A stretch of DNA of 64,000 nt, from assembly GCA_031432545.1 (NCBI GenBank), contig JAVKGX010000005.1, positions 62,001 through 126,000 of the forward strand, in the 5' to 3' direction. Below the pieces are notes generated by a model. It saw only the letters and a list, made by a program, of their open reading frames with translations. It was not told where the DNA came from and did no database searches. A program made the translations under genes and the position numbers. This document shows positions 30,161-39,091 of the stretch, one piece after another. Each line of letters starts with the position of its first letter. Position 1 is the stretch's first letter. The DNA is from Armatimonadota bacterium. GTDB lineage: Bacteria > Sysuimicrobiota > Sysuimicrobiia > Sysuimicrobiales > Sysuimicrobiaceae.

Positions 30161-31231
30161 ATGAGCGCACGGGAGGTCACCGCCAAGGCAAAGCACCTCG
30201 AGATGGGCCTCAGCGACGCCGACGTGCTCGAGATGTACCGCTACATCGTCCTGGCGCGCGCGCTGGACGACCGGATGTGGGTCCTGCAGCGGGCCGGCAA
30301 AGCCATGTTCGTGATCTCTGGGCCCGGGCACGAGGGCGCGCAGGTCGGGATGATGTGGCCGTTGGACCGCAAGCACGACTGGTTCGTGCCTTTCTACCGG
30401 TCGGTGGCGGCGGTCCTCGTCAAGGGCATGTCGCCGGCCGAGATCCTGCTGTCGCTGCTGGCGAAGGCGACGGATCCCAGCAGCGGAGGCCGCCAGATGC
30501 CGGCCCACTACGGCCACCCGCGCTACAAAATCCTGTCGACGAGCAGCCCGGTGGGCACGCAGTACCCCCACGCCGCGGGGATCGCGTACGCGGCGAAGAT
30601 CCGGCGAACCGGGGAGGTGGTCATCACCTCCATCGGGGACGGCGGGACGAGCCAGGGCGACTGGCACGAGGCCCTCAACTTCGCGGCGATCCACAAGGTG
30701 CCGTGCATCTTCGCGGTGGAGAACAACCGATACGCGATTTCGGTCCCGCTGAACAAGCAGATGGCGGTGCCCAGCATCGCGCTGCGTGCGCAGGGCTACG
30801 GGATGCCCGGTTCCTCCGTGGACGGCAACGACGTCCTGGAGTGCTATCGCGTCACCAAGGAAGCGTATGACCGCGCGAAACGGGGGGATGGGCCCACCCT
30901 CATCGAGTTCCGCGTCGAGCGGTTGGGGTCGCACAGCAGCGACGACCAGCAGGAGCGCTACCGGCCGAAGGAGGAGATCGAAGCCGCAAGACAGCGCGAT
31001 CCCATCCTCACCTTCGGGACGTATCTGCGCTCGGTGGGACTGCTGGACGACGCGAAGGACCAGCAGCTGCGCGCGGAAGTGCAGCGGGAGATCGACGAGG
31101 CCACCGACGTCGCCGAGCGCGCGCCGGACCCCGATCCGGCCACCGCGGCCCGGCACGTCTACTACGACCCTGACCCGGACAACCCCGTGGACCCGGTGTG
31201 GTGGAGGGGCGACACCGACCGTCGGAGGTGA
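30161..31231 (+). CDS. 2-oxoacid dehydrogenase E1 component, alpha subunit (branched-chain type)
   Basis: This 356-residue thiamin-diphosphate subunit decarboxylates a 2-oxoacid with the beta subunit. The TPP/Mg motif is complete: GDGGTSQGDWHEALNFAAIHKVP then FAVENN. GPGHEGAQVG and the phosphorylation-loop-like SHSSDDQQERYR are as in branched-chain E1-alpha. The ATG at 30161 follows AAAGGGGG; an upstream frame extension to 30113 is probably untranslated. Nearby Liv transport, acyl-CoA dehydrogenase and E2 genes favour leucine/isoleucine/valine breakdown over pyruvate. Confidence 0.92.
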   Translation: MSAREVTAKAKHLEMGLSDADVLEMYRYIVLARALDDRMWVLQRAGKAMFVISGPGHEGAQVGMMWPLDRKHDWFVPFYRSVAAVLVKGMSPAEILLSLLAKATDPSSGGRQMPAHYGHPRYKILSTSSPVGTQYPHAAGIAYAAKIRRTGEVVITSIGDGGTSQGDWHEALNFAAIHKVPCIFAVENNRYAISVPLNKQMAVPSIALRAQGYGMPGSSVDGNDVLECYRVTKEAYDRAKRGDGPTLIEFRVERLGSHSSDDQQERYRPKEEIEAARQRDPILTFGTYLRSVGLLDDAKDQQLRAEVQREIDEATDVAERAPDPDPATAARHVYYDPDPDNPVDPVWWRGDTDRRR

Positions 31232-31234
31232 GCG

Positions 31235-32218
31235 ATGCCCGAGATCCGTTACCTGGATGCGCTGAACCAGGCTCACCACGAGGAGTTCGAGCGTGACGAG
31301 CGGGTCATCGTGATGGGCGAAGACGTCGGCCGCAAGGGCGGTGTCTTCGGCGTGACGATGGGCCTGTACGAGAAATTCGGAGAGGACCGGGTCATCGACA
31401 CGCCGCTGGCGGAGTCTTCGATCGTCGGGTGCGCGATCGGCATGGCGGCCAACGGGCTGCTGCCGATCGCCGAGATCCAGTTCGCCGACTTCATCCATCC
31501 GGCATTCGACCAGATCGTGAGCGAGGCGGCCCGCATGCGCTACCGCTCGAACGGTGCGTTCGGGTGCCCGATGGTGATCCGCGTTCCCTACGGCGGCTCC
31601 CACGGCACGGCGCTGTACCACTCGCAGAGCGTCGAGGCCTTCTACGCGCACGTGCCGGGGTTGAAGGTCGTCGCCCCCTACACGCCCTACGACGCTAAGG
31701 GGATGCTGAAGGAGGCCATTCGGGACCCCGACCCGGTGCTGTTCCTGGAGCACAAGCGCATGTACCGGATCGTCAAGGGTGAAGTTCCCGAGGGCGACTA
31801 CACGGTGCCGATCGGCCCCGCGGTGGTCCGGCGCGAGGGCAAGGACATCTCGGTCTTCGCGTACGGTTGGATGCTGCACGAGTCGCTGCAGGCGGCCCAG
31901 GCGCTGGCCGCCGAGGGGATCGACGTGGAGGTGGTCGACGTCCGGAGCCTCCGACCGCTGGACAAGGAGACGATTCTCGGCTCGGTGGCGAAGACCAACA
32001 AGGCGCTGATCGTCTACGAGGACAACCGCTTCGTCGGGTTCGGTGCCGAACTGGCGGCCCTGATCGCCGAAGAGGCGTTCGAGGACCTCGACGGTCCGGT
32101 GACGCGCCTTGCGGGCCCGGATGTCCCCGGCATCCCGTTCGCCAAACCCCTGGAGCAGTGGTTCTGGATCACCCAGGAGAAGATCGCCTCGGCGGTTCGC
32201 AAGCTGGCGCACTACTAA
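31235..32218 (+). CDS. 2-oxoacid dehydrogenase E1 component, beta subunit (branched-chain type)
   Basis: The 327-residue beta subunit pairs with the gene 3 nt upstream. Motifs are VIVMGEDVGRKGGVFGVT, DTPLAESSIVGCAIGMAANG, the FADFIHPAFDQIVSEAA block and VVDVRSLRPLDKETI in the C-terminal transketolase domain. It forms the alpha2-beta2 E1 that feeds the lipoyl arm of E2. Confidence 0.94.
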   Translation: MPEIRYLDALNQAHHEEFERDERVIVMGEDVGRKGGVFGVTMGLYEKFGEDRVIDTPLAESSIVGCAIGMAANGLLPIAEIQFADFIHPAFDQIVSEAARMRYRSNGAFGCPMVIRVPYGGSHGTALYHSQSVEAFYAHVPGLKVVAPYTPYDAKGMLKEAIRDPDPVLFLEHKRMYRIVKGEVPEGDYTVPIGPAVVRREGKDISVFAYGWMLHESLQAAQALAAEGIDVEVVDVRSLRPLDKETILGSVAKTNKALIVYEDNRFVGFGAELAALIAEEAFEDLDGPVTRLAGPDVPGIPFAKPLEQWFWITQEKIASAVRKLAHY

Positions 32219-32259
32219 GAGGACAGTCGGCGGGCGCCGTCGATGAGGAGGACGTAGGG

Positions 32260-33495
32260 ATGCCCACCGAAGTGAAGATGCCGCAGCTGGGCGAGAGCAC
32301 CTACGAGGCCACGATCGGGAAGTGGCTGAAGAAACCCGGCGACCAGATCCAGCGCTTCGAGCCGCTCGTCGAACTGATCACCGACAAGGTCAACGTGGAG
32401 ATGCCCTCTCCGGTCGGGGGCAAGCTGCTGGAGATCGTGGCCGAGGAAGGCCAGACGCTTCCCACTGGCGCTGTGATCGCCCTGGTGGAGACCGCGGAGC
32501 CGGCACAAGCACCCACCGCGGCCGCTGGGACCGACGGAGAAGAGCCACAGGCACGCCAGGAGGTGTCCGCGGTCGGGAAGGCCGCCGAGGCCGCCCCGCG
32601 CAGGGCGGGCGGGCTGCGGCTGTCGCCGCTGGTCAGCCGGCTGGCGGACGAGCACGGCATCCACCCGGAAGAACTCGCGCGCATCGAGGGCACGGGGGCG
32701 GGCGGACGGATCACAAAGAACGACGTCCTCAGATACCTTGAGCGGCGCGGTGCGGCTGCCGCCCCGGCGGCTCCACCCAAGCCACCCGAGGTGCGGGCCG
32801 CGTCCGGTGACCGCGTGATTCCACTGGACGCGGTGCGCAGGGCGATCGCCGACCGCATGGCCCGCGCGAAGCGTGAGATCCCGCACGCCTACGGCGTCGT
32901 CGAGGCCGACGTCACAGAGCTGACGCGCTGGTACGAGGCCAACCGCGACGCCTTCCTGGCGCACAACGGGGTGCGGCTGACGTACACGGCGCTGTTCGTC
33001 CGGGCGGTCGTCGAGGGCCTCAAGGCGTTTCCGATCGTCAACGCCCAGTGGTCGGAACAGGGGATCGTCCAGAAGGGCGCGATGAACATCGGCGTGGCGG
33101 TCTCTTTCGAAGACGCCCTGGTGGTTCCGGTGATCCACCACGCGGAGGAGAAGAGCCTGGTCGGGGTGGCGCGGGAGCTCGATGCGATCGTGCGCCGCAC
33201 GCGCGAGGGTAAGCTGGCCCTCGACGACGTCCAGGGCGGGACGTTCACGATCACGAATCCGGGCGTGTTCGGCTCGATCCTCTCGATGCCGATCATCAAT
33301 TACCCGCAGGCGGCCATCCTCGCGACCGACGCAATCGTGAAGCGGCCGGTCGTACGGGACGACGCGATCGCGATCCGTGCGATCATGCACCTGGGGCTGT
33401 CGTTCGACCACCGCGTCTTCGACGGCGCCGTGGCGGTGGGCTTCCTCAACAAGGTAAAGGAGTGCCTCGAGGCCGTCGATCCGGTGACGAGGTGA
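32260..33495 (+). CDS. Dihydrolipoamide acyltransferase (E2)
   Basis: The 411-residue E2 core has one lipoyl domain at residues 1-78 with the modified Lys in the block ITDKVNVEMPSP. A Pro/Ala/Glu linker follows. The peripheral-subunit-binding domain (LSPLVSRLADEHGI, then GTGAGGRITKNDV) spans about 125-163. After a second linker comes the catalytic domain ending in FDHRVFDGAVAVGFL, which holds the active His and Asp. The ATG follows a GAGGAGGAC site. It completes the complex with E1 and E3 upstream. Confidence 0.95.
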   Translation: MPTEVKMPQLGESTYEATIGKWLKKPGDQIQRFEPLVELITDKVNVEMPSPVGGKLLEIVAEEGQTLPTGAVIALVETAEPAQAPTAAAGTDGEEPQARQEVSAVGKAAEAAPRRAGGLRLSPLVSRLADEHGIHPEELARIEGTGAGGRITKNDVLRYLERRGAAAAPAAPPKPPEVRAASGDRVIPLDAVRRAIADRMARAKREIPHAYGVVEADVTELTRWYEANRDAFLAHNGVRLTYTALFVRAVVEGLKAFPIVNAQWSEQGIVQKGAMNIGVAVSFEDALVVPVIHHAEEKSLVGVARELDAIVRRTREGKLALDDVQGGTFTITNPGVFGSILSMPIINYPQAAILATDAIVKRPVVRDDAIAIRAIMHLGLSFDHRVFDGAVAVGFLNKVKECLEAVDPVTR

Positions 33496-33533
33496 GCACG
33501 GGCGGCCGGCGGCCGCCCCACGGAGAACACCCT

Positions 33534-34421
33534 GTGGCCATCGATACCAAACCGACGCCGCTGCAGCGCCCACCCTGGCTGAAGGCCAGGCTGCCGACGG
33601 GCCCCAACTACAGCGAACTCGTCCGGATCATGCGCGAGCAGAAGCTGCACACCGTCTGCGAGGAGGCACGCTGTCCGAACATCGGCGACTGCTGGGAGCG
33701 CCGGACGGCCACCTTCTTGGTCCTCGGAAACGTCTGCACGCGGAACTGCTCGTACTGCGCGATCGCCCACGGGCTCCCCAGCGAGCTGGACTGGCAGGAA
33801 CCGGAGCGCGTGGCCCGGGCGGTCCAGGCCATGGGGCTGCGGCACGCCGTCGTGACGTCCGTCGACCGGGACGACCTCCGGGACGGGGGAGCGGGGATCT
33901 TTGCGATGACGATCCGCAAGATCCGGGACTACGTACCGGGCTGCGGAATCGAGGTGTTGATCCCCGACTTCAAGGGGGACGCCGATGCGCTCCGCACAGT
34001 CTTGGACGCCGGCCCGGACATCCTCAACCACAACATCGAGACCGTGCGGCACATCTTCCGCCGCGTCCGCAGCGGGGGGGACTACGACCGCTCGCTGGAG
34101 CTGCTGCGCCGGGTGAAGGCCTGGGGCTATCCCTGTCTGACCAAGAGCGGGCTCATGGTGGGACTGGGTGAGACGATGGACGACGTCCTGGAGACGATGC
34201 GAGACCTGCGCGCGGTGGGCTGCGACATCCTGACCGTCGGGCAGTACCTGAGTCCGGGCCCCGACTACGAGCCGATCCACCGCTACTGGCACCCCGACGA
34301 GTTTGCGGAGATCAAGCGCGCCGGACGGGCCATGGGGTTCCGCCACGTCGAGTCCGGCCCGCTGGTGCGCTCCAGCTACCACGCCGACGAGCAGGTGGAT
34401 CGCGCGACGGCGACCGCATGA
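33534..34421 (+). CDS. lipA: Lipoyl synthase
   Basis: This radical-SAM enzyme inserts two sulfurs into octanoyl groups to make lipoate. The 295-residue protein has the auxiliary cluster motif CEEARCPNIGDC, the radical-SAM motif CTRNCSYC and the C-terminal RSSY serine ligand. The GTG at 33534 was chosen with CGGAGA upstream; an in-frame GTG at 33492, overlapping the E2 stop, is possible. Its place directly after E2 fits its job of lipoylating that protein. No lipB or lplA is in the window. Confidence 0.95.
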   Translation: MAIDTKPTPLQRPPWLKARLPTGPNYSELVRIMREQKLHTVCEEARCPNIGDCWERRTATFLVLGNVCTRNCSYCAIAHGLPSELDWQEPERVARAVQAMGLRHAVVTSVDRDDLRDGGAGIFAMTIRKIRDYVPGCGIEVLIPDFKGDADALRTVLDAGPDILNHNIETVRHIFRRVRSGGDYDRSLELLRRVKAWGYPCLTKSGLMVGLGETMDDVLETMRDLRAVGCDILTVGQYLSPGPDYEPIHRYWHPDEFAEIKRAGRAMGFRHVESGPLVRSSYHADEQVDRATATA

Positions 34422-34876
34422 GGGCGGTGGCGCATCGACCGCGCACCCGCGCGCCCGCCGCACCGCCTCCGGTTGACGTGCACCTTCGCAGGCTCTGGCA
34501 GGACGCGCTGCTGGTCTTCCTGCACGGACCCGGCTGCGCGGGGTGCGTGCAGATCGCGTCCCAGTTGGTCCGGCATTGGGCGGAGTGGGACAGATGGGGA
34601 ACCGGGGTGATCGTCCTGCGGTCTGACCCGTCCGGCTTTTCCGATGTGCCGTTTCCGCAGGTCCATGACCCGGGCGGCGGCGCCAGGCAGGCGTACGGAG
34701 GGGCGGCGGACGCCGTCCTGGCATGCCTCGATCACCGCGGCCGCTGGATGGCGGGGTGGACGGTGACCCACCCGGAGGCGGTGGACTGGCACGAGGTGGC
34801 CCAGACCGTCCGCTGGGTGGCCATCCAGGAGCCGGAGTGCGCGGCCTGCGCCGTCGAACCCGCGTGGGAAGACTGA
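34418..34876 (+). CDS. Thioredoxin-like protein
   Basis: The 152-residue protein has an early strand ALLVFLHGPGCAGC, a CxxC in the position of the thioredoxin active site, and a further Cys pair ECAACA near the C-terminus. The rest is compatible with a thioredoxin fold but the cis-Pro is not clear. It overlaps lipA by 4 nt, so a link to cluster or sulfur handling is possible. I would not assign a substrate. Confidence 0.6.
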   Translation: MRAVAHRPRTRAPAAPPPVDVHLRRLWQDALLVFLHGPGCAGCVQIASQLVRHWAEWDRWGTGVIVLRSDPSGFSDVPFPQVHDPGGGARQAYGGAADAVLACLDHRGRWMAGWTVTHPEAVDWHEVAQTVRWVAIQEPECAACAVEPAWED

Positions 34877-34882
34877 CGAGAT

Positions 34883-34911
34883 TTGACACCCCGCCTCCGT
34901 TGGGCTAGATT
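34883..34911 (+). promoter_or_regulatory. Consensus sigma-70 promoter before moeB
   Basis: TTGACA at 34883-34888 and TAGATT at 34906-34911 are exactly 17 bp apart, 7 nt after the thioredoxin-like stop. It should drive the moeB gene through a leader of about 170 nt (34917-35085). No gene was seen in that leader. Confidence 0.75.
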
Positions 34912-35085
34912 CCTGGCAGGGTTCGCAGCCGAGATGACACCGTCGCTTCCGCTCCACCGCCCGCGCGAGTGTATCTGTCCTCGGCGGGAGCGCCCCGGTT
35001 CCCCCCGGGCATAGCCTCCCGCGCGCGCGGGCAGATCCCGACGATCCTTCACGTTGTTTTCGGTCGGCAGACCAGGAGGAAGGCC

Positions 35086-36255
35086 ATGATCACGGCCGGG
35101 GCGATGCTTTCTACAGAACAGCTCGATCGGTACTCGCGGCAGATCGTGCTCGAGGAGGTAGGGGTTGCGGGTCAGCGCAGGATGCTGGACGCGAAGGTGG
35201 TGATCATCGGCGCCGGCGGGCTGGGATCGCCGGCGGCGCTGTACCTCGCCGCAGCCGGCGTGGGGACGCTCGGCATTGTCGACGGAGACCGGGTGGACCT
35301 CACCAACCTGCATCGCCAGGTGTTGCACTACACCCACGACATTGGCCGCCCCAAGACCCAGTCGGCGCGCCGCACGCTGGAGGACATCAATCCCGACGTG
35401 CGGGTGATCCCGCATGCGACGGTGCTGACATCGGACAACGCCCTGAAGATCCTCGAACCGTACGATGTCGTGGTCAACGGAAGCGACAACTTCCCCACGC
35501 GGTACCTGGTGAACGACGCCTGTGTCCTCCTGGGCAAGCCGCTCGTGGACGCCAGCATCCTGCGCTGGGAGGGGCAGGCCACGACGTTTTTGCCCGGGCG
35601 CGGCTGCTACCGGTGCCTCTTCCCCACACCGCCGCCTCCCGGCGCCGTGCCGTCCTGCGCCGAGGGCGGGATCATCGGCGCGGTGGCGGGGTTCATGGGC
35701 ACGTACCAGGCCATCGAGACGATCAAGATCCTGCTCGGCGTCGGGACGGCGCAGGCCAACCGGTTAATGCTGTTTGACGCGCTGGACGGTGAGGTGCGCT
35801 ACGTCCGGTGGGCCCGCAACCCCGACTGCCCCGTGTGCGGTGACGCACCGACGATCCGCGAACTCATCGACTACGAGCAGTTCTGCGGGGTGCCGATGCC
35901 CGACCGCGCGGCTCCGGCTGTCCGCAGCCCGGCGGAGGTGAGCGCCGTCGAGGCGGCGCAGATGCTGGCGGCAGGAGCGCAGCTCGTGGACGTCCGGGAG
36001 GCGTGGGAGGTCGCTCAGTCGCACATCCCGGGGATGCGCTGGATTCCGATGGGCGAGGTCGAGCAGCGGGTCGGCGAGATCGCTCGGGACCGGCCGGTGA
36101 TCGTCTACTGCGCGTCGGGTCAGCGCAGCGGGAAGGTGACGGAGTGGCTGCGAGAGCGCGGATACGGCCAGGCCTACAATCTCGCTGGCGGCATCATCGC
36201 CTGGCAGAACGCACACCAACCGGTGGCGCAGGGCGCCACGCAAGACCAGGGGTAG
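35086..36255 (+). CDS. moeB: MoeB/ThiF-type adenylyltransferase fused to a rhodanese domain
   Basis: The 389-residue protein adenylates the C-terminus of a ubiquitin-like sulfur carrier (MoaD, ThiS or similar) and may transfer sulfur to it. RYSRQIVLEEVG opens it; ATP motif IIGAGGLGSP follows, then zinc Cys pairs CYRC and CPVC. After about residue 275 a rhodanese domain carries the active Cys in VYCASGQRSGK. AGGAGGA lies upstream of the ATG. Possible clients are the Moco pathway genes (moeA, moaC) some 19 kb away, but no sulfur carrier is adjacent. Confidence 0.92.
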   Translation: MITAGAMLSTEQLDRYSRQIVLEEVGVAGQRRMLDAKVVIIGAGGLGSPAALYLAAAGVGTLGIVDGDRVDLTNLHRQVLHYTHDIGRPKTQSARRTLEDINPDVRVIPHATVLTSDNALKILEPYDVVVNGSDNFPTRYLVNDACVLLGKPLVDASILRWEGQATTFLPGRGCYRCLFPTPPPPGAVPSCAEGGIIGAVAGFMGTYQAIETIKILLGVGTAQANRLMLFDALDGEVRYVRWARNPDCPVCGDAPTIRELIDYEQFCGVPMPDRAAPAVRSPAEVSAVEAAQMLAAGAQLVDVREAWEVAQSHIPGMRWIPMGEVEQRVGEIARDRPVIVYCASGQRSGKVTEWLRERGYGQAYNLAGGIIAWQNAHQPVAQGATQDQG

Positions 36256-36259
36256 CCGC

Positions 36260-36742
36260 TCAGATACCCATCACGTGGGCGACGACGCGGCGGGTCTGCG
36301 GGCCGTCGAGTTCCGCGAAGATCACGCTCTGCCAGCGCCCCAGCAGCAGCTTGCCCTCGCTGATGGGGATCGTGACGCTGTTGCCGACCAGCAGCGACCG
36401 CAGGTGGGAGACCGCGTTGCCGCGTTCGCAGTCGGAGTAGTCGGGGTCGTTGTGCAGATAACGGTCGGTCTCCGTGACCAGGCGCTTGAGCAGTTCCTTG
36501 ATGTCGTGCAGCAGCGCTCCCTGGAACTCGTTTAAGAACAGTGCGGTGGTCGTGTGAAGGGACTGCAGGTGCACGATCCCGTGGGTGACCTCGGCCAGGG
36601 CCGGGAGGCTGCGCACCATCTCCGTGATGTTCTGAACCTCGTACTTTTCGGTGCTGTCGATCTGGAAGGTCTCGGTGAACACCTTGAAGAGCGCACCCGC
36701 CACCTGCTTCACGTGGATCTCCCTCCCAGTGGGCACACCCAT
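36260..36742 (-). CDS. YjbQ/UPF0047 family protein
   Basis: The 160-residue protein matches the YjbQ family. It has FQIDSTEKYEVQNIT, HTTTALFLNE and the C-terminal SHLRSLLVGNSVTIPISEGK, then LGRWQSVIFAELDGP. Members have weak thiamine-phosphate synthase-like activity; the true role is unsettled. The ATG at 36742 follows GGGAGGG. A GTG at 36712 with GGAGGGAG upstream is an equal alternative that starts closer to the family N-terminus. It ends 4 nt from the facing moeB stop. Confidence 0.85.
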   Translation of the reverse strand: MGVPTGREIHVKQVAGALFKVFTETFQIDSTEKYEVQNITEMVRSLPALAEVTHGIVHLQSLHTTTALFLNEFQGALLHDIKELLKRLVTETDRYLHNDPDYSDCERGNAVSHLRSLLVGNSVTIPISEGKLLLGRWQSVIFAELDGPQTRRVVAHVMGI

Positions 36743-36851
36743 GCCCTCCCGGGCCGCAGCGCCGTCGCCCGGAGCGTTCTCGATCTTCTCCAAACCCGCT
36801 CGAAGAGCCGGACCGTCGAATTCAGGCGGATTGTAGCACACGACACGGTGT

Positions 36852-36880
36852 TTGACACCCCTGGGGGGCAACCCTACAAT
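36852..36880 (+). promoter_or_regulatory. Consensus sigma-70 promoter before the Fe-S genes
   Basis: TTGACA at 36852-36857 and TACAAT at 36875-36880 are 17 bp apart. The next start is the GTG at 36910, so the leader is short, about 20 nt. This is one of the two best promoters in the window. Confidence 0.8.
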
Positions 36881-36909
36881 CGAGTCGGACAGCCGCACTG
36901 GAGGCAGCC

Positions 36910-37284
36910 GTGATCACGATCACAGAGACCGCCGCGGGGAAGCTGAAGGAGATTCTGGCGCAGGAAGACGCGCCCAAAGGCCACCTGCGTCTGTTCGTGG
37001 CCAAGGGCGGTTGCGAGGGCTACACATACGGCATGGGGTTCGACGACGAGGTCCGCGAGGGCGACCGTGTGCTCGAGCAACACGGCGTCCGTCTCGTTGT
37101 CGATCCGTTGACTTTCAAGGTGATGGCGGGCGCGCGGATCGACTACCGCCGCACGCCGATGGGGGAAGGGTTCGCGGTGCACAACCCGAGGGCGGTCGCC
37201 ACCTGTGGCTGCGGGCACTCCTTCAAGACGCAGGACGATCCCGGCGAGCCCGATCCGTGCGAGCAGGCGGAGGATACCCGATGA
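36910..37284 (+). CDS. A-type iron-sulfur cluster carrier (IscA/ErpA-like)
   Basis: The 124-residue protein begins ITITETAAGKLKEIL and has the three A-type Cys: one in GGCEGYTYGMGF and two in ATCGCGHSF. It should pass Fe-S clusters to apo-enzymes; IspG, LipA and others in this window need them. It carries about 17 extra acidic residues at the C-terminus. The GTG start is close behind a consensus promoter, and the stop overlaps the next gene. Confidence 0.92.
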   Translation: MITITETAAGKLKEILAQEDAPKGHLRLFVAKGGCEGYTYGMGFDDEVREGDRVLEQHGVRLVVDPLTFKVMAGARIDYRRTPMGEGFAVHNPRAVATCGCGHSFKTQDDPGEPDPCEQAEDTR

Positions 37285-37538
37285 GCGAGGCCGTCCAGCA
37301 GGTAGAGCCGACGCTGCACGAGCGCGTCCAGCGGGTGCTCGACACCATCCGGCCCTATATCCAGGCCGACGGGGGTGACATCGAACTGGTCGACGTCGCC
37401 GACGGCGTCGTGCAGATCCGACTCGCCGGGGCGTGCGTCGGCTGCATGTACTCTATGATGACGCTGCAGGCCGGCGTCGAGCGCATGATCCGGGAGGAGA
37501 TTCCCGAGATCAAGGCCGTGGAAGCCGTTCCCTTCTAG
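37281..37538 (+). CDS. NifU C-terminal-domain (Nfu) iron-sulfur scaffold
   Basis: This 85-residue protein is a single Nfu domain: VLDTIRPYIQADGGDIELVD and LAGACVGCMYSMMTLQ with the cluster-binding CxxC. It makes a two-gene unit with the A-type carrier, overlapping it by 4 nt. A terminator follows about 30 nt later. Confidence 0.93.
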   Translation: MSEAVQQVEPTLHERVQRVLDTIRPYIQADGGDIELVDVADGVVQIRLAGACVGCMYSMMTLQAGVERMIREEIPEIKAVEAVPF

Positions 37539-37567
37539 CCGACGCGGTGCATCAGGGAAACGCTCGA

Positions 37568-37600
37568 GGCCCCTCCCCGACGGCGAGGGGCCGTTTCTTT
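37568..37600 (+). terminator. Intrinsic terminator after nfu
   Basis: GGCCCCTC (37568-37575) pairs with GAGGGGCC (37585-37592), 8 bp, and is followed by GTTTCTTT. It separates the Fe-S genes from rtcB. Confidence 0.85.
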
Positions 37601-37630
37601 GGGAGTGAGAAGCCAACGGGAGTGGTCGAG

Positions 37631-39091
37631 ATGGCGACCCAGTGGACACGGGTCCTCCGCAAACTGGACGACTACCGGTGGGAGATCCCGCGCGACTACA
37701 AGCCGGGCATGCGGGTACCCGGATTGGTGTACGCGGATGAGTCGATGCTGCGGCAAATCGGCCAGGACCAGGCCCTCGAACAAGTCGCCAACGTCGCTAC
37801 GCTGCCCGGCATCGTCCGGTATTCCCTGGCGATGCCCGACATCCACTGGGGCTACGGCTTCCCAGTGGGCGGCGTGGCGGCGATGCGCGCCGATGACGGC
37901 GTGATCTCACCGGGCGGAATCGGCTTCGACATCAACTGTGGGGTCCGGCTGCTGCGGACCGACCTCAGCGAGGAGGAGGTCCGACCGAAGCTGCGGGAGC
38001 TGGTCGAGACGTTGTTCCGCAACGTTCCCTCGGGCGTCGGCAGCACCGGTAAGGTACGGGTGTCGATGCAGGAGATCGACGATGTGCTGCGCTTTGGGGC
38101 GCGGTGGGCCGTCGAGAAAGGGTTCGGCACGCCGGCAGACCTCGACAGCATCGAAGCCGGAGGACAGCTGCGCGAGGCCGACCCTGCCAACGTCAGCCAC
38201 AGGGCGCGGGAGCGCGGCAAGGACCAGCTGGGCACCCTGGGCTCGGGGAACCACTTCCTGGAGGTCCAGGTCGTAGACCAGGTCTACGATGCCCGCGCCG
38301 CCGGGGCGATGGGCATCACCGCACCCGGCCAAGTCGTCGTCTTCATCCACACGGGGTCGCGCGGGCTCGGCTACCAGATCTGCGAGGACTATCTCAAGGT
38401 GATGGACCGTGCCGGCGCGAAATACGGCATCGCGCTGCCGGATCGCCAGTTGGCCTGCGCACCGTTCGGGTCGCCGGAGGGGCAGGACTACTTCCGGGCG
38501 ATGTGCTGCGCGGCGAATTTCGCGTGGGCCAACCGCCAGATGATCACGCACTGGGTGAGGGAGTCGTTCGCACGCGTGCTGGGACGGGCCCTGGAGGACA
38601 TCGGGCTGCAGATCGTCTACGACGTCGCTCACAACATCGCCAAGCTGGAGACGTACCCGACGAACGGGGAACTGCAACGCGTCGTGGTGCACCGCAAAGG
38701 CGCCACGCGTGCGTTTCCGCCGGGCCACCCCGAGGTTCCGGCGCGTTACCGCGACGTCGGCCAGCCGGTGCTGATCCCCGGCGACATGGGTCGCTACTCG
38801 TTCGTCGCCGTGGGCACCGAGCGCGCGATGGCGGAGACCTTCGGATCGACCTGCCACGGGGCCGGCCGTGTCCGCAGCCGCAAGGCGGCGGTGCGCGAAC
38901 TGCGCGGGGTGGACGTCGCCAGCGTGCTGGAACGGAGGGGAATCCTCGTGCGCGCACAGAACCGCGGCCTGCTCGCCGAGGAGGCCTCGGAGGCCTACAA
39001 GGACGTCGCAGAGGTGGTCGAGGTCTGCCACGGCGCAGGCATCTCCCGGAAGGTGGCCCGCATGCGCCCGATCGGCGTGGTCAAGGGGTGA
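37631..39091 (+). CDS. rtcB: RNA-splicing ligase RtcB
   Basis: RtcB seals RNA 2',3'-cyclic phosphate (or 3'-phosphate) and 5'-OH ends using GTP and Mn2+. The 486-residue protein has [32 protein letters not shown], the [10 protein letters not shown] metal site, [11 protein letters not shown], and near the end the guanylation-site region [12 protein letters not shown]. The catalytic His lies in that block. No archease or RtcA is near. An ATG with a poor ribosome site starts it. The stop overlaps the acyl-CoA dehydrogenase. Confidence 0.95.
   Translation: MATQWTRVLRKLDDYRWEIPRDYKPGMRVPGLVYADESMLRQIGQDQALEQVANVATLPGIVRYSLAMPDIHWGYGFPVGGVAAMRADDGVISPGGIGFDINCGVRLLRTDLSEEEVRPKLRELVETLFRNVPSGVGSTGKVRVSMQEIDDVLRFGARWAVEKGFGTPADLDSIEAGGQLREADPANVSHRARERGKDQLGTLGSGNHFLEVQVVDQVYDARAAGAMGITAPGQVVVFIHTGSRGLGYQICEDYLKVMDRAGAKYGIALPDRQLACAPFGSPEGQDYFRAMCCAANFAWANRQMITHWVRESFARVLGRALEDIGLQIVYDVAHNIAKLETYPTNGELQRVVVHRKGATRAFPPGHPEVPARYRDVGQPVLIPGDMGRYSFVAVGTERAMAETFGSTCHGAGRVRSRKAAVRELRGVDVASVLERRGILVRAQNRGLLAEEASEAYKDVAEVVEVCHGAGISRKVARMRPIGVVKG

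Noticed and set aside
28655-32212. An open minus-strand frame of 1185 codons across the oxoacid dehydrogenase genes
   Set aside because: It is antisense to E3, E1-alpha and E1-beta, which have clear motifs. Its product is low-complexity, rich in Arg, His and Asp, as expected from the third-position GC bias of the real genes.
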